In this document: piece after piece, positions 23,391 through 33,944 of the stretch
How the letters are laid out: the number at the start of each line of letters is the position of its first letter
Position numbering within the stretch: position 1 is the first letter of the stretch
Assembly: GCF_014529535.1 (NCBI RefSeq)
Contig: NW_023503370.1
Coordinates: 1,694,552 to 1,758,551, forward strand
Source of the DNA: Bradysia coprophila
Lineage: Eukaryota > Arthropoda > Insecta > Diptera > Sciaridae
DNA: 64,000 bases
Reading direction: 5' to 3'
Program-made: the position numbers and the translations under genes
The notes under the pieces: generated by a model
What the model was told of the DNA's origin: nothing
Seen by the model: only the letters and a program-made list of their open reading frames with translations
Databases searched by the model: none

Positions 23391-24959
23391 ATTTGCATTT
23401 GCTGGAAGACAATCACAATTTCTAACAATTACCAATGCACAATCACTGTATCATAAACGGCAGTTACATTATTCACCCTCTATCAATTGAATCACACTTT
23501 TGTAGAGGCGAAACTAATAACTATGTAAATTGGGACTGGGCCAAAGTAATTTTTTTTAAATAAATTTATTCAATCAAATTGTTAAAACGGTCAGAGCAAT
23601 TTCACATCAACATTGCGAATGTGCGCGATCGACAGTCACATTCGTCTTTAATGAAGTGGTACCGGTTATCGCAATTCAGCCGCAGATGTTTACAAAATTT
23701 TAAATGCGTTTGTTGTATAGGTCTTTTTTTCGGTTTCTTATCTTTCGTTAACAACATAACATATACAGTTGTTGTGCTTCGCAGTGCTGCAAGTGATGGT
23801 ATATAGGACTAGGCAAATATATTTCGTCAATTTGAAGGATTGCTCGATTCACTCTGTACGTAAATATACATTAAATTAATGTATTTGCTATTAAGATTAA
23901 TGCTGTATCATGTATGGTCATGAAAGAGTTGACAAAGTCAACTATTACTCACGTTCGATTTGCTTCGATCGTATGCGTAACTGTGATTGTGAAAAAAGTG
24001 TACATAAGAGCACGATTACACGATGAATGAATTAATAATTTATTTTAAAAGTTCCCTTTATAACACAAATTTGGTTGAGTCTGCCGCACTTTATTGTATG
24101 CTATTAATCCGTTGAAATCAATGGGTTGCATATTTTTTTTACTCAAATTGACCAACTTTTTACCATTTTATTCTTTCCCTTGCAACATAATTTTAGCGGT
24201 TAAGATTGAATAGAAAGACTTGACAATAATATTCGGAATATTGAAATCAGTCAAAAAACGCAAGTCCTTTATCTTACTTACAAAATAACTGATATCGCTG
24301 AGGGTGACGCATTGTGCGTCGTACGCAAAAGTTCTATCAACAAAAAATTGACTCAAAAAATTTGTGAAAGAAAATTTTACAACAAGAAATTTGAGTCGCA
24401 AGTTGCAGATGATTCGGTTTTCTTTCGTTTCAATTTTTTCAGTACATTTTTTAACAATTTTCCTAACAATTCGTGTGGATTCCTAGATTCCAGATATCCT
24501 AGTTTGGGGGTCGTTAAAGTTAAGGGGAAAAAGTCAAAAAGTTGCTGTAAATATGCTCCTCCGTCCTCAAAAAATTTTGTTAAACCATTTTTGGTAGTGC
24601 ACTTGCGTCACGCCCGCTTACTAACATGCGGACATCATTATTTTGATGTAACACATTAAAACCCTATCGTTTCTCGGTGAACTGTTTCTTTTTCTTTGTT
24701 GTGAAAAACGTTCTGTTTACTTCAGAAAAAGTTGGAAATAACTTTTTCACAACGCCGGTGAGAAAACAATCTTTTTCTCACCTCAACTGAAACTTCGGTA
24801 CAGCTTGTTCTGAAAAACGTTGTGTTGAACACATTGACATTTCATTTTGTTGAGTGACACTCGAAATGATCTCCCACTTTTTTCCGTAGGTAAACAAAAA
24901 ACTAGTGCACACGATACTTTCTGCAAACGGACGATCGAAATTGACGAGAGCAAAGGTAG

Positions 24960-25390
24960 TTTGTTCGATCTTATGGAATTCGTCTTATTGAGAAATGTAA
25001 CGTTAATGCGGATTGTTCGATACCTTTAAGTTACATTTCTTAAAAAGTATGAATTCCTCAGGATCGAGTAATCCGCCTTTTCGAAAAATGTGGATCTAGT
25101 CGTGGTCTACATTTTTCTCCATTTCACCAAAAATGAGCCATCATGGCATCATGGTGAAAAATCGATTTAAAGAATGTCTTGGCCAGGAATATGTCAGTAA
25201 GTTTTATGATTCTTTCGTAGAAGGACGAATTCCCTATGATCTAACGAAACGGCTTAACGTTTCATTTCGTAGAAGCATGAATTCCCTCGTATTCTACAAA
25301 ACGCATTTATGTTATATTTCGTAAAAGGACTAGTATCAAACAACCTGTCTTTGCGTTGTATTTTGTAAAATGACGAACTCATTAAGATCG
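24960..25390. repeat. Degenerate repeats of TTCGTA(G/A)AAGGACGAATTC type
   Basis: Near-copies of TTTCGTAGAAGGACGAATTC recur at about 25214, 25265, 25317 and 25362, spaced 45-52 bp. Related GAATTC-containing words in both orientations occur from about 24970. It looks like a decayed tandem array. Confidence 0.4.
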
Positions 25391-25651
25391 AACAGGATTG
25401 TGTTCAAAACAAGTTTAATTTTTAAAATATCCGGATTTTTTGTTCAAATTTTAATTTTTCTGGGTGCCAATAGTCTCTTTATAATACTGTGGCACCGGGT
25501 GCCGATTCGGGAAAACCTGACATTTCATAATAAAAAATCATGGCAAAATATGTCGTATTTCAGTTGCCCGGTGCACAAATCTACTTTTTGTTGAAAGCGA
25601 ACATATTCGTGATCATTTTCGCACTTTTTTCAAAAAGAATTCTGGTGAAAA

Positions 25652-25810
25652 GATACACACGCGGAATTTTGAAAACCAACACATTTTCGGTTTCTGTCCT
25701 TTACTTGAGTTTCTGATTTTTCCATATAAAAATACGTGTAAAATTCGCAAAAAAACCAGTAAAACGCGAAACAGAAAATGTGTCGGTTTTCAAAATTCCG
25801 CGAGTGTATC
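25652..25810. mobile_element. Inverted-repeat element (~159 bp)
   Basis: The left arm begins GATACACACGCGGAATTTTG and the right arm ends CAAAATTCCGCGAGTGTATC. Within the arms ACACATTTTC pairs with GAAAATGTGT. A MITE is the likely identity; no clean target duplication was found. Confidence 0.65.
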
Positions 25811-26683
25811 ACCAAAAAAATCTAAAATACAGTATTTAATGTGCTTTTAAGCAAACCATCCAAGATTCTTAAAAGGTACTGTTCCCCAAATGAACTGTTT
25901 CATTGACATACTGAAAGCCTCAACCTTCACTAGAACCTCGAAAATTGAAAATTTAATAAATTTTATCTAAAAATACATTTCAACTATAACCAGCGTTCAG
26001 TACAAGCAGGACATTGTTTATCAAACTTCATATTAGCAAGAATATTTTTCCGAACAACGGATTATCGTAAAACTTTAAGGGCGAATGCTACACTTCAACA
26101 AACGTATACACTATACATATCTGGCAGACATCGTCCAACTGAGCATATATAGCAATAATTCACTTTAACAGATGAACCCGATCTATTTTTTATTGTAAAT
26201 TGAAATTGATATTGTGCTTTGTATTCGTCTAGATTCACTGAACGGAATAAAACAATTACACATCATCGTAAGCACATTATACGACAAAATTATACTGAAT
26301 AGTGGTTCGAATTTAATTTAAATTTTCAATGGAGGAAATCTGAATTAAATAAAAATCTAATAAACGTCGGAGACAAGCGACTGCTGTAGGTATTTGAATG
26401 ATAAGAATTCACAGTAGAATTAAATAGTGTTAAGAAAATTCCCTTGGAAACACTTTCAAAGTGAGACTTCTTTGAATTTAATGTTACGCTAAATTAACGC
26501 TATTAAGCTTTAGTATTCCAAAAATTTCATGTTTTACTTCTAAAATTACACTTAACAATACATTGAAACGAAACCAACCAAATATTTTGTCTTGTAAATA
26601 ACTCGCTAGCGCATCACAGTGTTATTAGAATCATATAATAATGTTCGTCAACTTCATGGCGAAATCTAGTGTGAAAAGGGATG

Positions 26684-26690
26684 TATAAAA
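26684..26690 (+). promoter_or_regulatory. Putative TATA box of the SLC18-family gene
   Basis: TATAAAA lies 185 bp before the start codon. Arthropod initiator-like words follow: TCATTT at 26709 (correct distance) and TCAGTT at 26728 (rather far). This is motif evidence only. Confidence 0.35.
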
Positions 26691-26868
26691 GGGAAAATTT
26701 CCTGTCGATCATTTTATTCGATTTTATTCAGTTCAGAGGAAGCACTTGTTGCTCGCATACACTTTATTTTAACTCAATTTGTGATTATGATAAATTTGTA
26801 TCTAAGTTGGAATAAATGGGCATTTGAAAGTGGTGTACAGTGATTTTGGCTAGCAATACCATCTCAGA

Positions 26869-29267
26869 ATGTGCCACTACAAAAATAGAACGTTCCAGGC
26901 ATTTCTTATTTATCTTTCGCTGTTGTTGGACAACATATTGTTGACTGTAATTGGTAAGTGTTTCAATTTGGACAGTGGGTGAAAAAGCGGCGAGGAAAAT
27001 TTATTCGGTTCGGAATATTCCTATATTTAAAATTGTTGCTGAGTGTCGTTTGTGGACTTTTTCTGTTCCATTCAAGAATAGAAGAGTGACCTTGAACCAA
27101 GTATGTACGAGTGAAAAAATTTTGAAGTAAAATTTTCGCAATCTGAAAAATTCGATCGATAAAAATGTTCTAGTCTAACATGGGAACATTCTCTTACTGC
27201 GTGTGTGACGCTACATTCCACCCGTTAAATTTATTTCGAATCTACGTCTGACCAATAACATTATTCCAGTGCCGATACTGCCAGATTATTTGTCGCACTT
27301 AAATTACGATGGTTTCGTCAGTATGCCGAACAGCTTAGTTTACAAAAGCTTCGATTTGCATTATGTTCCGACCATACTTGGGAAACATCCGCTCGCCGGA
27401 AATTCGATAATAAATTTCACAATCTCGAACAACAAAGACAGATTATTGGAAGAGCTAATTGCTCAAGATGTACAAAAGGACCAGAAGGAACATCTGGGCG
27501 ACGAAAATAGTTCGATTGGAATTTTACTCGCTGCAAAAGCACTCGTTCAACTAGTTGTCACTCCGATTGTAGGACATTTGACTGTGCGTTGTGGGTATTT
27601 GATGCCTGTTGTTTTCGGGACAACATGTCTGCTGGTAGCTTCGCTAGGTACGCTCTCTGAACATTTTCAAATTTAGAGCATATTCACTGATTAACAATTT
27701 AATTTAGTATTCGCCATCGGTGTCTCGTATTATGCATTACTCTTCGCTAGAGCACTGCAAGGTGTCGCATCGTCCTGCATTGGCGTATGTGGAATGAGCT
27801 TAGTGGCTCAGCTCTATCCGGAAGAGGAGAAGCGTTCGAAGGTAATGGGTGTCGTTTTGGGTAGTATTGCGCTTGGAGTTTTGTTGGGATACCCATTCGG
27901 TGGTATACTTTATGATTTTGTGGGAAAATCAGCTCCGTTTTACATTTTGTCAGTCATCATTTTTGCTGTTTTGGGTAACGAGCACAATTTTTAACTTTTC
28001 AAGAAGTATGAATCCATAAATTACCGTCCTTGTTTTAGTATTGCAACTTTTTACAATGGATCTGAAAAATCATCGATCTGAGGTATACGATTTGATTATG
28101 CCGTCAGGTGCATCATTTCATGATATATCCATCTTTCGCAGTTTTTTCCAAGCTATGAAAGCTCGAAATGTTGTGTTCTGCTGACGGATGGAACGATTCT
28201 AAAAATTGCGGCTGCAATTTTAATCTCAACATCAGCCATGGCGATTTTAGAGCCATGTCTACCGATTTGGTTGATGGAAAACTTACACCCCAAAGTAAAT
28301 TGTGTTTTCAGTGCTCAAATGATACATCAATTTACCACGCTGGTTAATTTCAGAAATGGCAAATAGGAACCGTATTCATACCAGACTCAATCGGTTACTT
28401 CATCGGAACCAATTTCTTTGGATCTATCGCATTCAAAGTGGGACAAATCAAATTATCAATCGTATCGTTAATACTTGTTGGTGTATCGTGCTTCCTAGTA
28501 AGAGAAACGACAACATAGGGTAAACTGGTCAGTTAAGAGTCCCTGCCAGTTACGAATACTGAAAGAGAAAGGCTGGTTACACGATTTGTGTAACTCGATA
28601 GGAGATAAAAGTATAGGGGCTCGTAACTGAATTTGTAAAGGACTTAACTGACCTGTTTACCCTATATTCGATACGGATCACCTAAAAAAATTGATTTTCA
28701 GATACCAAATGCACAAACTGTCGTCGGACTACTAATACCCCACTTCACTTTGGGTTTAGGAATCGGAACATTGGACGCGGCTCTGATACCCTATATGGCA
28801 ACGTTAGTTGATTTGAAATACAGCGATGATGAATCAACGGGTAGTGAGTTTTTATAGAAACAACTGAAAATACTGAAGAGTATACTCAAGCATTTCATTG
28901 ACCATTCAGGTGACACTGTGTCCAGTTACGGTTCAGTTTATGCCATCCAGCAAATATCTGTCAGCTTAGCTTATTCAGTGGGACCAATTTTTGGCGGTGA
29001 AATGGCACAATATTTTGGTTTCTACTGGTTAATGGTAATCGTAGGCACACTAAACATCGTCTATGGATTATTGTTGCTGATTTTATTCACCGATTGGCAA
29101 AGCAATGTAATAAAACCGCGGACGGGTACGATCGCAATTCTCATTTTTCTCATTTTATTCATAATTTTCAGAACTCTCTGAGATCGAACAAAGAAATTCT
29201 GCTGAACGATTACCATCAGCCGTCTAACCCGCATAAACGATTTTATAACAGCATGGAAGTACCATAA
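26869..29267 (+). CDS. SLC18-family vesicular amine/acetylcholine transporter-like protein
   Basis: This is a proton-coupled transporter of the VMAT/VAChT family (12 membrane helices), which loads amines into vesicles. Nine in-phase exons: 26869-26953, 27270-27647, 27708-27974, 28039-28082, 28142-28294, 28354-28497, 28702-28843, 28910-29106, 29172-29267; 501 codons plus TAA. An in-frame TAG 18 nt upstream fixes the start at 26869. Landmarks: D21 in TM1 (LLLDNILLTV), a large lumenal loop with the glycosylation sequon NFT, K118 in TM2 (AAKALVQLV), FARALQGVASS in TM4, E295 in AILEPCLPIW and D382 in GTLDAALIP. TM11 reads YGSVYAIQQIS, with Gln where VMAT and VAChT have Asp. The N-terminus is very short. 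A 59-bp intron at 28083-28141 explains an apparent frameshift. Substrate is unknown; a VMAT paralogue rather than the main VMAT is my inference. Confidence 0.9.
28518..28662. mobile_element. TA-flanked MITE in an SLC18 gene intron
   Basis: Ends GGGTAAACTGGTCAGTTAAG and CTTAACTGACCTGTTTACCC are near-perfect inverted repeats, flanked on both sides by TA. The 145-bp length and TA target site fit a Tc1/mariner-type non-autonomous element. It occupies most of the 204-bp intron 28498-28701. Confidence 0.75.
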
Positions 29268-29271
29268 TAAA
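29266..29271 (+). terminator. AATAAA overlapping the stop codon of the SLC18 gene
   Basis: AATAAA overlaps the TAA stop and is probably too close to be used. A second AATAAA at about 29544-29549, 277 nt downstream, is the more likely polyadenylation signal. Confidence 0.35.
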
Positions 29272-30298
29272 TGGGGTAAGAAACGATTCGTTCTGAATTG
29301 TTTGAAAATCGATAAAATCACTTCCCGAGAATGTGTGTCTTTTTATAGACATTTTCCGCTACAGTAACCAATTAAATGTTTATCTTCATCGTACAGGATT
29401 TCACATTTCGATGAATGGTGTTCCTGTTTTCAGAGTTATAATACAACCGAGTGAACAAGTGGTTTTTTTACACGAAGGCATAAACTTAGTGTGTAGTGGT
29501 GACTAGATGTTAAATTGATGCGTTTGTTTGCAGTTGATATAACAATAAATTGACCTATATTTCCGGAAGATATTGTGCCATTGAAATTGAATGTATAAAT
29601 CGTTGCTGGAGTTGCTCTTGTTTCACTATCTTAGAGTTTGCTTTAACACAAATACACAACCGGGATCATACAATCGAGAGAGTGTAACCCTTAAATCGAT
29701 GTTGGCAATCTTCGATCGTTGTGTTATATGGCGTTGCCATTAGAATTAGCAGAATTACCGTTATATTTTTTCGCGTTATTGGTCGAAATTGAGTGAAATA
29801 ACTGTAAGTTCCGTTTCTGGAATATATATTTTTTCACAAAGTAAATCAACCTGCAACAATTTCTTGCATTGGTTTGAACTTAGGCAATTCTTATTACTTA
29901 GGAAGCTGGTGGTTATAAAATACGAGACCGTTGTGCCATTGAAGAGATTTGATCCGATCAGTTATGAAGATGATGACAAACTCCATCGACGAACTTTGTA
30001 GCGCACTGATAGTGCAATGTACTTGTCTTCTCAGCTGAACTTGTAACGGTATAAACAAAGATTCGAATATTTTTATCCGGAAATATCACCCGGTAGTGTT
30101 TCTTGAAGCAAGAATTGTTAATGAGGTTTTTTCTTCGAGATTTTGAGAAAAATTGGTAAGTATTACTGCCGTACGCCGTGGCCAGGAAATGGTTGTTTTC
30201 GTCAATATAAAATATGTTTCCCAACATCAACCGTTGAAGGAAGACATACAACGTTTTAAAAAAATCATAAATTTCTGCCGTTTATTTTTGTTGCACCC

Positions 30299-30424
30299 GT
30301 AGAGTTACACTCGAGAGGTGGCATGGTGGCGCTGATGCTAATCGGCACCTAAAAATTACATGGGCACGCAGACATGTTTAAAAATGACAGCGCCACCATG
30401 CCATCTCTCGAGTGTAAATCTATG
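30299..30424. mobile_element. Hairpin MITE with ~37-bp arms
   Basis: The left arm starts near GTAGAGTTACACTCGAGAG and continues GTGGCATGGTGGCGCTG. The right arm is CAGCGCCACCATGCCAT followed by CTCTCGAGTGTAAATCTATG. The arms are far more GC-rich than their surroundings. The flanks TTGCAC and CTGCAC suggest a short target duplication. Confidence 0.72.
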
Positions 30425-30470
30425 GCTGCACCATTCCAATCACAAACAGCCCAACATTAGACAGTTTTCG

Positions 30471-30574
30471 CAAATGACTTATAATTTATATGAATAGGTC
30501 AAGTTATAAGCTGGAAATTATAAGTCACATCTTCATACAGGAAGTTCTGGAATGTCCAACTTATAAGTCATTTG
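30471..30574. repeat. Short inverted-repeat element
   Basis: CAAATGACTTATAA at the left is exactly matched by TTATAAGTCATTTG at the right. Two further TTATAA(G) words lie inside. It is about 50 bp from the neighbouring hairpin MITE. Confidence 0.55.
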
Positions 30575-30854
30575 AGTAGACTTCTATTACGAAGACACTG
30601 TTTAAATCTTGATGAACGCTTCAGAGAGAATTGAAAAAAATCTTTTGGTTATTCAAATATTTCCTTTTTATTAAATTTATTCAATGCGTTTGCTGCATTT
30701 GCATTTCTTTTGCGGTTAACAATGTTCGAAATTTTGGTTTTAATTTTTTTTTTTTAGAAATAATAGAAAACGAAAGCTTAATGATGGGATAAATTACTGT
30801 GCCGTCTTTTTTGGAGGATTTTTCATTTCTTCTTCTTCTTACAAAGGACGTAAC

Positions 30855-31110
30855 TCAGAGCTTATTTTAAGGAAATTAATTTCCAAAAATTTCCAAAATT
30901 TCACAAAAACTCTTAAAATTTCCAAATTTTGTTTTCTGTTTGATCTCATTTCGAAGTAATCAGTTAAGCTCAAAGACATGAAAAACAACTAAAAAGGCAG
31001 TAAATACAACATTTACGATGCAATCTGTTGTGTTTTTAGATGAAATGACGAAAAGTGATGGAAAAATTTTGAGAATTTTTGGAAATTTAATTTCCTTAAA
31101 ATAGGCCCTG
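30855..31110. repeat. Inverted-repeat element with TTTTAAGGAAATTAA arms
   Basis: The left arm (about 30861-30900) and right arm (about 31065-31105) share TTATTTTAAGGAAATTAA and a run of TTTCCAAAA words in opposite orientation. About 165 bp separate the arms. Confidence 0.55.
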
Positions 31111-32129
31111 GTAACTACAATATCTTTCGAACACGACCGATCTTCATAAAACGTTTTTTTTTGTCTGAAAAATAAAACAATTTCTGATTTTTTGAGCTGA
31201 TTACCGACTGATATGATCAAAACAACCGATTCTGCATCGTGAGACGGTGTGACATGAAAAAGGGTTCGAAATTTCAAAATACCTCCTTCTGTGTAATATT
31301 TTTAAACATGTCATGGGCGGCCCATGATGGGCCGAGATCAACAGAGAAACTTTCATTTTACAATTACATATGTCGTATGGAGGTCTTACATTTTGATACT
31401 TTGAAAAGTTGCACATCATTGTACATTGACCTACTTCGAGATCTTTTGCCTTCGACAAAAACATTTTTTATTGATCTGTTAGTATCAGGGTTTAGTTTAG
31501 TAAAAAAAATGGTTTGCCTCAAGTTCCATGGGGTGTCCTTAAAGTTTGTAGAATTTTTCTTGGAGAATCGGAGAGATGGTAGTTACGCACTTTAGTAATG
31601 TCGCCCTCGATCTCAATCTATGAAAAAGCCATCGAAAATATTTATCATTATGAAGTGAAAAGGAACGGATAAATGCAATGAAATCGGTAGCGCAAAATAT
31701 AAATAAAAATCCACAATCATTATCGAATTTTCTTCCTTTTTTGGCAAAATTCCTGTACTTTTGACTCAATTTATCGGATTTTTTTAGCATTTCGTAGACA
31801 ATAAAAAAAAGTCAGAATCATATTTTAGGCCGATCGGGTGTAAAAACGACTGTAGAATTTCACTTATGTCACCTCGACTAGCGAGAGAGAAAGTGATGTA
31901 ATTCTTGTCTGTATACCCTTAACGTATGTGAGGCGTTTCTTGGTTCATTGAGAACAGTTCCATGTTAGGTATTGAAAAATTAATTCAGTCGTTTCTTGAA
32001 GTGTGGCACGACAGTTTATATAAATGGCGTGATTGTCAGTGTCTTTGAATTGAATATGAAACTGCCATAAAAAAAAGTCTACTAAAAATACATTCACTTC
32101 GCGTTATTTCAGCCTGAAGTCGTCCAGAG

Positions 32130-32400
32130 CTCGGAAAAGGTCTCGGGTTCGAACTGAGTTGAATCAGACCTAAAAAATTCAGATTTTTTTTTTCAAATGA
32201 CCTGAACCTGATCTGATTTATGGTTGACCTGAACTGAGTAAAATTGTATTTAACAAAAAAAATGCGTAATCGGCAACCCCTCAGGTCAGATCAGATTTTC
32301 TCAGGTCTAATCAGGTGCCAGGTCAAATCAGTGTCAGATATTAAAATTCAGGTTCAGGTCAATTCAGGTTTCAGAAGTTTTTAGGTCAGGTTTCACCTTC
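32130..32400. repeat. CAGGTC-rich degenerate repeat
   Basis: Many variants of CAGGTCA(G)ATCAG and the complement CTGACCTGA occur close together, at both strands. A similar segment is found at about 44790-44860 (ACAGGTCAGGTCAAAATTCA). It looks like a dispersed minisatellite-like family. Confidence 0.5.
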
Positions 32401-33944
32401 CGATACGTACAATAGTAGAGACATATGGAATGGAAAATGCCTGGTGTTGAATAACAACCACTTCATTTACATCCACTGTTGCACCCACCCACAAACAATT
32501 GTTATTTTTCAATACCAGAAGGAGGAAATAAGAAAGGAGAAAATCGGATACCCGAAAATTTCTTTGATCCGAGCCATAAACATAGTCAATAGAAAGACCT
32601 TGCCATACGTTATTGACATTGGTTCTATTAAGTATTTCCTGTTGGTTAAATTTTCGTTATTTGCAACGAATACATTCCCAAATAGTTTTTTTTTAGTCGT
32701 ACAAGTTTGAAAGACAAAAAAATTGTGAAATTTAAAGTCGACAATTAAAAGTTGTCGAAGAAATTTCTCCGAAAGTGCTGAAACTTACTGTTTCCCTTAG
32801 AGCGATTTTCGCTCTGACTGCATCATACAATTGAAAAAGAAAAGAATTGAAACTTAAACTCGAATTTAATTTAATTTATTCAATCAAAGCCATTCATCCT
32901 ATAATATTCGAACTGATCGAAGTGTCGACCATTTTGGACGGCAGTTTTTTTTTATTAAATAAACGAAATGACCATGACTGATTTATTGTTAACAATTTTA
33001 ATAGGAATTCTGGCATTGACAAAACATATAAATTGCTAAGTTAAAGTATAAATATCACAAAATGATCGATAAAGTAGACTTAAAAAAAAAATAATAATTT
33101 TCAATTCGAAAACAAAATGGAAACATTTAACAAAATAATGATTCGTTTCTTACTTGAACAAAATAATAAAAAAAAAAATGGAAAAATAATTATTTTAACG
33201 ATCAACAAATCTATTTTAATCTTAGCTAATGATACCCGCGTACAATTCTCATTTAAATGACTCATTCTTTGCGACGCCTAACATCCATCCATACACACAA
33301 AGACCATTTCGACTGATTTGATTGCTAAAATGTGTTACGCAAATTGATTGAATTTGAGTAAAATATTATCCCTAAATCGATATAAGTATCGCACATTTAA
33401 TTATTTGTTTGAGGACAAAATGAAAGATTTTCTTTTAAGATAGAGAATGACAGAAAAATTCGCCTACAAATTAAACAAAAAAAAAAAAGAAAAAAGTATT
33501 TTTTCTCTTCAACATACAAAGCTAAGTTAAGGTACAATCACATTTCGAAATAAATTATTTCAAAAATATTATTCAACAAAAAAATTAAAGGCAATGCGTG
33601 ATTGTATGATAAATTCTATTGATTTTTTCCTTATGTTCTCCGGTCTCTTTTGTATTAAGTTAATGATTTTAGCTAGCTGCTGATTTTCAATTCCATTTTT
33701 TTTAAGTTAATTTTTATGTGAAATGAAACCAAAGCTAATTATTTTTATTTCCTTATTAAATTGAGCGCATCAGCGTGTTTTATGGATCTTCTTACGATTA
33801 TTTCATAAATTTTATTCCTTTTCATATTTACTAATATATTGACTTTGACTAGGAAAAGTTTTTACCTTTGCTTTTCCTTATTTCTCTTCTTCTTCTTCTT
33901 CAAATAATTGGACACATCGAAAGTAATAATTCTTTTATAAGCAA

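Larger units (their letters stand above)
23391..26868. other. Intergenic region between two divergently transcribed genes
   Basis: This gap carries the upstream regions of the glucosylceramidase gene (- strand) and the SLC18 gene (+ strand). It has a TATA-like box at 26684, an inverted-repeat element at 25652-25810 and degenerate repeats around 24960-25390. No reading frame in it has a recognisable domain. Confidence 0.6.
29268..33944. other. Intergenic region between the SLC18 and UBE2O genes
   Basis: Both flanking genes end into this gap. It contains inverted-repeat elements at 30299-30424, 30471-30574 and 30855-31110, a CAGGTC-rich repeat at 32130-32400, and long A/T-rich stretches (32700-33900) that probably include the UBE2O 3' UTR. 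No further exon was recognised. Confidence 0.6.

Noticed and set aside
24312-24659. 115-codon frame upstream of the SLC18 gene
   Set aside because: Low-complexity Phe/Lys/Asn composition from A/T-rich DNA, with no family motif or supporting exons.
28039-28294. Apparent frameshift and stop codons inside the SLC18 gene, suggesting a pseudogene
   Set aside because: A 59-bp intron (28083-28141, GTATAC...TTTCGCAG) restores the frame exactly and gives the family motif LLTDGTILKIAAAIL; all other junctions are in phase too.
31201-31595. Reading frames of 87-118 codons on both strands
   Set aside because: No recognisable domain, no splice-compatible neighbours and inverted-repeat surroundings; treated as chance.
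32140-32165. GGTTCGAA(C) word resembling a tRNA T-arm
   Set aside because: No acceptor stem, D-arm or anticodon arm could be laid out around it.
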